This document shows, piece by piece, positions 30,470 to 33,659 of a stretch of 33,659 nt of DNA. This DNA comes from CAZBDU01 sp964490725 (GTDB taxonomy: Bacteria; Spirochaetota; Spirochaetia; SZUA-6; DRHE01), in assembly GCA_964490725.1 (NCBI GenBank), contig CAZBDU010000062.1, positions 1-33,659 of the forward strand, written 5' to 3'. Made by a program: the position numbers and the translations under genes. Each line of letters opens with the position of its first letter. The first letter of the stretch is position 1. The notes below the pieces were generated by a model. It made no database searches and was not told where the DNA came from. It saw only the letters and a program-made list of their open reading frames with translations.

Positions 30470-30497
30470 CCGGCGGTGCTCCGGCCGGCGGTGCTCC
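30470..30497. repeat. 13-bp tandem repeat upstream of moaA
   Basis: CCGGCGGTGCTCC occurs at 30470-30482 and 30485-30497, two bases apart, in the moaA leader. On the moaA strand each unit begins with GGAGCACC, and the distal one includes AAGGAG. A related CCGGTGCTCC lies near 30594. I see no molybdenum-cofactor riboswitch; the role of the repeat is unknown. Confidence 0.6.
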
Positions 30498-30621
30498 TTG
30501 TATCTTAGTAAACTGATCGCCTTTGATACCGTACCGCCGCTGCCCTCGAGGAGTCAAGCAGCCCCGCCCGGGACAGTCCAGGCGCCGGGCCGTCCGGTGC
30601 TCCAGCTCCAGCCCCTCTGTC

Positions 30622-30652
30622 TTGACAAGCCCGCGGCTTTGCCCGCTAGGTT
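30622..30652 (+). promoter_or_regulatory. tRNA promoter
   Basis: TTGACA (30622-30627) and TAGGTT (30647-30652), 19-nt spacer, with the tRNA 5' end 8 nt after the -10 box. An overlapping GCTAGG gives 17-nt spacing. Confidence 0.55.
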
Positions 30653-30660
30653 AGAGCCAG

Positions 30661-30734
30661 GGGCCCATAGCTCAGTCGGTTAGAGCGGCGGACTCATAAT
30701 CCGTTGGTCCGGGGTTCAAGTCCCTGTGGGCCCA
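30661..30734 (+). tRNA. tRNA with anticodon CAU, probably tRNA-Ile2 (lysidine-modified)
   Basis: A complete 74-nt cloverleaf. Acceptor GGGCCCA pairs with TGGGCCC, D arm GCTC-AGTCGGTTAGA-GC, anticodon stem GCGGA/TCCGT with loop CTCATAA, and T arm CGGGG-TTCAAGT-CCCTG (first pair G/C end, last standard). The discriminator is A at 30734 and CCA is not encoded. The CAU anticodon could be Met, but the ACTCATAAT loop context resembles tRNA-Ile2 genes read after TilS lysidine modification. Confidence 0.9.
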
Positions 30735-30885
30735 AACTTTCGAACGAGAGCTCGTCGGCAGGTCAGCGAGCTGCCAGCGTTCCGATCACGGGGACGCGTT
30801 GCAGCAACTCCTCGCCGTGGGAGAGCGGCAAGGGGGAGCCGCCGGCCGGTGCACAGCGGCCCCCCCCTTCTGCCGCAGGTCGCGC
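30735..30885. other. Short intergenic stretch without a recognised element
   Basis: Between the tRNA and the convergent end of the ferritin-like gene. A weak AGCTCG/CGAGCT inverted repeat lies near 30749-30772, without a T-tract. Nothing else was seen. Confidence 0.4.
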
Positions 30886-31437
30886 CTATTTCAGGAACTT
30901 CGACACGAAGGGGGAGGTGTCGCCCCTCCGAAGGTAGTGTCCCGAGGGTCCTTCTCCCAGGAACTCCGAGAACCACGACTCGTGCTCCACCTCCTCGTTC
31001 AGGATCGCCAGAGACAGGTCGTAGGTGCGGTGATCCTTCCCGGCGGTCATGTTGCAGATTTGGGTGTACCCGCGCACCGCGCAGCGCTCCGCCTCCACCA
31101 GGACCTTCAACAGCTCCTGAACGTTCCCGGGATCCTTGGGCAACGAGGCGGGGGGGCAGGCCGCCACGTCGTGAAACTCCTTCATGTCGTCAGGTAGCTT
31201 TCCGCCCAGCTCGTAGATGCGGGGGACCAGGGCCTCGAAGTGGTTACGGTCCTCGATGCGCGCCGTCTCGGCGATCTCCTTGATTCCTTCCCCCGCCAGC
31301 CCGATCAGGTTGACCCGAAGTATGGTGTAGTAGTAGAAGGTCGTCAGCTCTGCGGAAGCGTTCTTCACCAGAAGCTCGACGAGCTGATCCAGATTGACTC
31401 CCGCACGTTCCACCATCTCTCGTGCGACTCGTGCCAT
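30886..31437 (-). CDS. DpsL/thioferritin-like ferritin-superfamily protein
   Basis: A 183-residue four-helix-bundle protein resembling the DpsL group known from Pyrococcus, Sulfolobus and some anaerobic bacteria, which store iron and consume peroxide to protect DNA. Helix motifs are ASAELTTFYYYTIL (Glu30), ARIEDRNHFEALVPRIYELGG (Glu62, His66), AERCAVRGYTQICNM and LNEEVEHESWF (Glu148-149, His152), giving a di-iron site. Cys94, Cys119 and Cys128 include the thiol positions typical of thioferritins. ATG 31437 has GAGGAGG 8 nt upstream. A predicted PerR-type operator lies about 70 to 90 nt upstream of it and the PerR-like gene is the next gene upstream, fitting oxidative-stress control. Confidence 0.9.
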   Translation of the reverse strand: MARVAREMVERAGVNLDQLVELLVKNASAELTTFYYYTILRVNLIGLAGEGIKEIAETARIEDRNHFEALVPRIYELGGKLPDDMKEFHDVAACPPASLPKDPGNVQELLKVLVEAERCAVRGYTQICNMTAGKDHRTYDLSLAILNEEVEHESWFSEFLGEGPSGHYLRRGDTSPFVSKFLK

Positions 31438-31473
31438 GGCTATGGCCTCCTCAAGTAACCAAAGATAGGTCAG

Positions 31474-31488
31474 CGTGATGACATCACG
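31474..31488. promoter_or_regulatory. 15-bp perfect palindrome in the DpsL leader
   Basis: CGTGATGACATCACG is a perfect palindrome with a one-base centre, between the PerR-type box and the ribosome site of the ferritin-like gene. It looks like an operator for a second dimeric regulator. I cannot name the regulator. Confidence 0.5.
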
Positions 31489-31503
31489 TCTGCTGCCAAG
31501 AAA

Positions 31504-31524
31504 CAATAATCGGAGCGATTCTCA
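31504..31524 (-). promoter_or_regulatory. Predicted PerR/Fur-type operator of the DpsL-like gene
   Basis: A 21-nt element with core AATCG-N3-CGATT that matches the element at 31973-31993 in front of the PerR-like gene at 18 of 21 positions on the same strand. The core arms are perfectly inverted in this copy. Confidence 0.65.
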
Positions 31525-31553
31525 GCATTAGCGGAAAAAAAACGCCCCCTCTC

Positions 31554-31994
31554 CTACCCCTTTCGCTCCTTCCTGCAACGTTCGCAGATTCCGTAGAACT
31601 CGATCCGGTGCCGGTGCACCTCGAAAGGGGTGCTCTTGCGAACCCGTTCGTCCAGCCCGGCGTCGACGGGCAGATCCAGATCGATGATGGAATCGCACCT
31701 CTCGCAGATGAAGTGGTAGTGGGGTCTGGTGTTGGCGTCGAAGCGATCGAAGGTACTTCCGAAATCGATCCGCCCGAGCAACCCCTGTTCCGCCAGTACG
31801 TTCAGATTCCGATATACCGTCCCCATGCTGAGGTTGGGAAACTCCTCCTTGAGCCTGTTGTAGATCCAGTCGGCGGTTGGATGCCTTCCGGTGCTCTGCA
31901 GCAGCTGGAGAATCCGGTCCCGCTGCCTGCTGCGCTTGTGCTTGCCGTGGTTGATGGAACGCCTCTCTCGCTCAATACTCGGAACGATTATCAA
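31554..31994 (-). CDS. perR: PerR-like peroxide-responsive repressor (Fur family)
   Basis: A Fur-family metalloregulator of about 146 residues. The DNA-binding half reads SRQRDRILQLLQSTGRHPTADWIYNRL...LSMGTVYRNLNVLAEQGLL. The structural zinc site is two CxxC pairs (ICERCDS and GICERCR). The metal-sensing region RFDANTRPHYHFIC and the ending HRIEFYGICERCRK are closer to PerR than to Fur. No ATG is available. TTG 31994 (with GGAG 4 nt upstream) is annotated, but its first codons overlap the predicted operator. A rare AUC at 31955, after GAGAGG, would give the family-typical short N-terminus. The neighbour DpsL-like gene carries the same operator. Confidence 0.88.
   Translation of the reverse strand: MIIVPSIERERRSINHGKHKRSRQRDRILQLLQSTGRHPTADWIYNRLKEEFPNLSMGTVYRNLNVLAEQGLLGRIDFGSTFDRFDANTRPHYHFICERCDSIIDLDLPVDAGLDERVRKSTPFEVHRHRIEFYGICERCRKERKG
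31973..31993 (-). promoter_or_regulatory. Predicted autoregulatory PerR/Fur-type operator
   Basis: A 21-nt element nearly identical to the one at 31504-31524 (18 of 21), placed at the start of the PerR-like gene. It includes TGATAAT, which may serve as a -10 box, so repressor binding would block the promoter. TTGACA at 32021-32016 lies further upstream at a longer than normal distance. Confidence 0.65.
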
Positions 31995-32038
31995 TTTGCT
32001 CCGCTGGGCGACGCTTGTCAAGTGCCCGCCGAGAGGAT

Positions 32039-32195
32039 CTCGGGCAGATGTCCCCGCGCAGGCCTTGCGGCCCTCGCTCCCGACAGGAGGTCGGGAGCGC
32101 CGCGCCGGCCAGGGACGGCCAGGGCGCGGCCTAGCGCTCGGGCAGGTGTCCCCGCCGGGGGGGACCTCCGGCCCTCGCTAGCGCTCCGGCAGGTG
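32039..32195. repeat. Imperfect direct repeats derived from the end of ftsK
   Basis: Two related units of about 40 nt (32039-32078 and 32137-32179) begin CTCGGGCAG[A/G]TGTCCCCGC and end GGCCCTCGCT. A third partial copy is the ftsK terminus itself: TAGCGCTCGGGCAGGTG at 32132-32148 differs at one of 17 bases from TAGCGCTCCGGCAGGTG at 32179-32195, so the last codons His-Leu-Pro-Glu-Arg-stop are duplicated downstream. Between units is a perfect 10-bp hairpin (CGCTCCCGAC 32075-32084 with GTCGGGAGCG 32090-32099) and a GCCGCGCC/GGCGCGGC dyad. No T-tract, so not a classic terminator. Confidence 0.6.
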
Positions 32196-33659
32196 CAGGA
32201 TCTCCCGGGGCTTGCTGCCCTGCGCGGGGCCGACGATGCCCCGCATCTCCATCTCCTCCACCAGCCGCGCCGCCCGGTTGTAGCCGATCTTCAGCCGCCT
32301 CTGCAGGTAGGAAGCGGAGGCCTTGCCGGAGGCCACCACGATCTCCAGCGCCTTGTCCATGAGGGGATCGTCGGAGCCCAGCCCTCCGAACTCCTCTTCT
32401 TCCTCGTCGTAGAAGATCTCCTCATCCAGATACTCGGGCTCGCCGAGGGTGCGGGCATGCCCGGTGATGGCCTCCACCTCCTCCTCGGACAGAAACGCCC
32501 CCTGAATGCGCACCGGCACCGGGTCCCAGGCCGGCGCAAAGAGCATGTCCCCCTGGCCCAGGAGCTTCTCCGCTCCCACGGTGTCGATGATGATCCGCGA
32601 GTCGAATTTGCTGGCCACCATGAACGCCACCCGTGAGGGGATGTTGGCCTTGATCAGGCCCGTGATCACCTCGATGGAGGGCCGCTGCGTGGCCAGCACC
32701 AGGTGCAGCCCCACCGCCCGCGCCATGGCGGCCAGCCTGGCGATGATGGCCTCCATCTCCTTGCCGGTGGTGGCGATCAGGTCCGCAAACTCGTCGATGA
32801 CGATCACCCAGTAGGGAAGCCGCTCGGCCACCAGGCGCTGTTTGCGCACCTTGCGATTGTAGGATCGGATGTCCCGCACCCCCATCCTGTCCAGCATCGC
32901 ATAGCGGCGCTCCATCTCGGTGAGACAGTACTGCAGGACCTGGAAGATGCGCTTGGCCTCGGTGACCACGGGGGTGAGCAGATGAGGGATGTCGTTGTAG
33001 GCCTTCAACTCCACGATCTTGGGGTCGATGAGGATGAAGCGCACCTCCTGCGGCGACTTGCGGTAGAGCATCGAGCAGATGATGGAGTTCACGCATACGG
33101 ACTTGCCGCTGCCGGTGGCTCCGGCGATCAGCAGGTGCGGAGTCTGGGTCAGGTCCACGATCTGTGCATCCCCGGCGATGTCTTTGCCCAGGGCGATGGG
33201 AATCTCGAAGTGGCTCTTCTGGAACTCTTCCAGAGTCACCATCTCCTTGAAGGAGACGATGGCCCGCTTGCGGTTCGGAACCTCGATGCCCACCGCGTGC
33301 TTTCCCGGAATGGGGGCCACGATGCGCACCCGGGAAGCCGCCAGGCGCAGGGCGATGTTGTCCGACAGCGCGACGATGCGGGAGATCTTCACCCCCGGCG
33401 ACGGCAGCACCTCGAACATGGTGATCACCGGCCCCTTGCGGATTCCCGTCACCTCCGCGCTGATCTTGAACTCCTCCAGAGTGGACATCAGCACTTCGGC
33501 AGCCCGCCGCGTGTCCTCGTCGATCTGCCAGTACTCTCCGTCGGCGTAGTCCTTGAGCAGCCCCGCCACCGGCAGCCCGTAGTCGCCCGCCCCCGCGGAG
33601 GCAGCTCCGGGAGCGGCTTCCTTCCCGGTGGGCGACGGGCCCGCCGCGGGGGTCTCTCC
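32178..33659 (-). CDS. ftsK: DNA translocase FtsK/SpoIIIE, 3' part (5' end outside the window)
   Basis: At least 493 C-terminal residues of the septal DNA pump that clears and aligns chromosomes at division. The frame stays open to the window edge, starting in a Pro/Ala/Gly-rich linker, so the membrane domain is missing. The motor has the alpha domain (KISRIVALSDNIALRLAAS), Walker A GATGSGKSVCVNS, Walker B YWVIVIDEFADLI, and the ATQRPSIEVITGLIKANIPSR segment. The C-terminal gamma winged helix (DPLMDKALEIVVASGKASASYLQRRLKIGYNRAARLVEEME-like) recognises orienting sequences. An acidic stretch (DEEEEEF) separates motor and gamma domains. It ends with HLPER, whose coding sequence is duplicated just downstream. 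Confidence 0.96.
   Translation of the reverse strand, partial: GETPAAGPSPTGKEAAPGAASAGAGDYGLPVAGLLKDYADGEYWQIDEDTRRAAEVLMSTLEEFKISAEVTGIRKGPVITMFEVLPSPGVKISRIVALSDNIALRLAASRVRIVAPIPGKHAVGIEVPNRKRAIVSFKEMVTLEEFQKSHFEIPIALGKDIAGDAQIVDLTQTPHLLIAGATGSGKSVCVNSIICSMLYRKSPQEVRFILIDPKIVELKAYNDIPHLLTPVVTEAKRIFQVLQYCLTEMERRYAMLDRMGVRDIRSYNRKVRKQRLVAERLPYWVIVIDEFADLIATTGKEMEAIIARLAAMARAVGLHLVLATQRPSIEVITGLIKANIPSRVAFMVASKFDSRIIIDTVGAEKLLGQGDMLFAPAWDPVPVRIQGAFLSEEEVEAITGHARTLGEPEYLDEEIFYDEEEEEFGGLGSDDPLMDKALEIVVASGKASASYLQRRLKIGYNRAARLVEEMEMRGIVGPAQGSKPREILHLPER

Noticed and set aside
30454..30621. Molybdenum-cofactor riboswitch in the moaA leader
   Set aside because: The leader has a tandem 13-bp repeat but I could not find the conserved riboswitch blocks or helix order.
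31539..31548. Terminator after the PerR-like gene
   Set aside because: A run of eight T on the gene's strand is present, but I could not find a stem in front of it.
1..33659. CRISPR arrays, insertion sequences, prophage or attachment sites
   Set aside because: No regularly spaced repeats, transposase or integrase frames, or target-site duplications were seen.

Overview
The window is a GC-rich (roughly 65 percent by eye) bacterial chromosome segment with dense, mostly operonic genes. The cell is a diderm: there is a TolC-like outer-membrane protein, a MacA-type periplasmic adaptor and a periplasmic oligopeptide-binding protein. The binding protein's signal peptide ends in Ala-Phe-Ala-Gly-Gly without a lipobox cysteine, a style common in spirochaete binding proteins. 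A Thermotoga-like mono-cluster ferredoxin, a DpsL-type ferritin and a PerR regulator suggest an anaerobe or microaerophile. My lineage guess is a spirochaete-like bacterium, with modest confidence.

Layout. 1-1.5 kb: an isolated gene with a HEPN-like R-x4-H motif and a featureless stretch. 1.5-5.2 kb: a phosphate unit (DUF47/PhoU-like protein and PiT transporter), a decayed sugar-ABC permease remnant, a HAD phosphatase and a UPF0158-GNAT fusion. 5.2-7 kb: prolyl-tRNA synthetase. 7-15.3 kb: oligopeptide ABC transporter oppA / oppBCDF, followed by an unusual membrane protein joining an M50B-type zinc-peptidase domain to a Kelch propeller. 15.5-19.8 kb: enolase, acylphosphatase, a single-domain response regulator, a DUF434 protein, and rplM-rpsI-recX. 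19.8-20.5 kb: a small two-helix membrane protein and a ferredoxin. 20.5-27.9 kb: tolC divergent from macA - macB ATPase - macB permease - sensor kinase - NtrC-type regulator. 28-30.5 kb: a ferredoxin/flavodoxin reductase-like protein and molybdopterin genes moaA, a frameshifted moaD, and moaE. 30.7-33.7 kb: tRNA-CAU, a DpsL-like ferritin, a PerR-like regulator, and the 3' part of ftsK.

The most coherent system is the efflux locus. The tolC-macA intergenic region has two back-to-back sigma-54 promoter matches (-24/-12), one per direction, with two tandem 17-bp dyads midway between them. The last gene of the macAB transcript encodes a regulator with an intact GAFTGA loop. This predicts a self-contained, signal-controlled tripartite exporter in which the two-component pair fires tolC and macAB-kinase-regulator from one shared enhancer.

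A second circuit is redox-related: a near-identical 21-bp dyad lies upstream of both the PerR-like regulator and the DpsL-like ferritin. A third pattern is translational: proS, the HAD gene and the reductase gene each have a -35/18-bp/-10 element ending 5 to 9 nt before the ATG, which predicts leaderless mRNAs.
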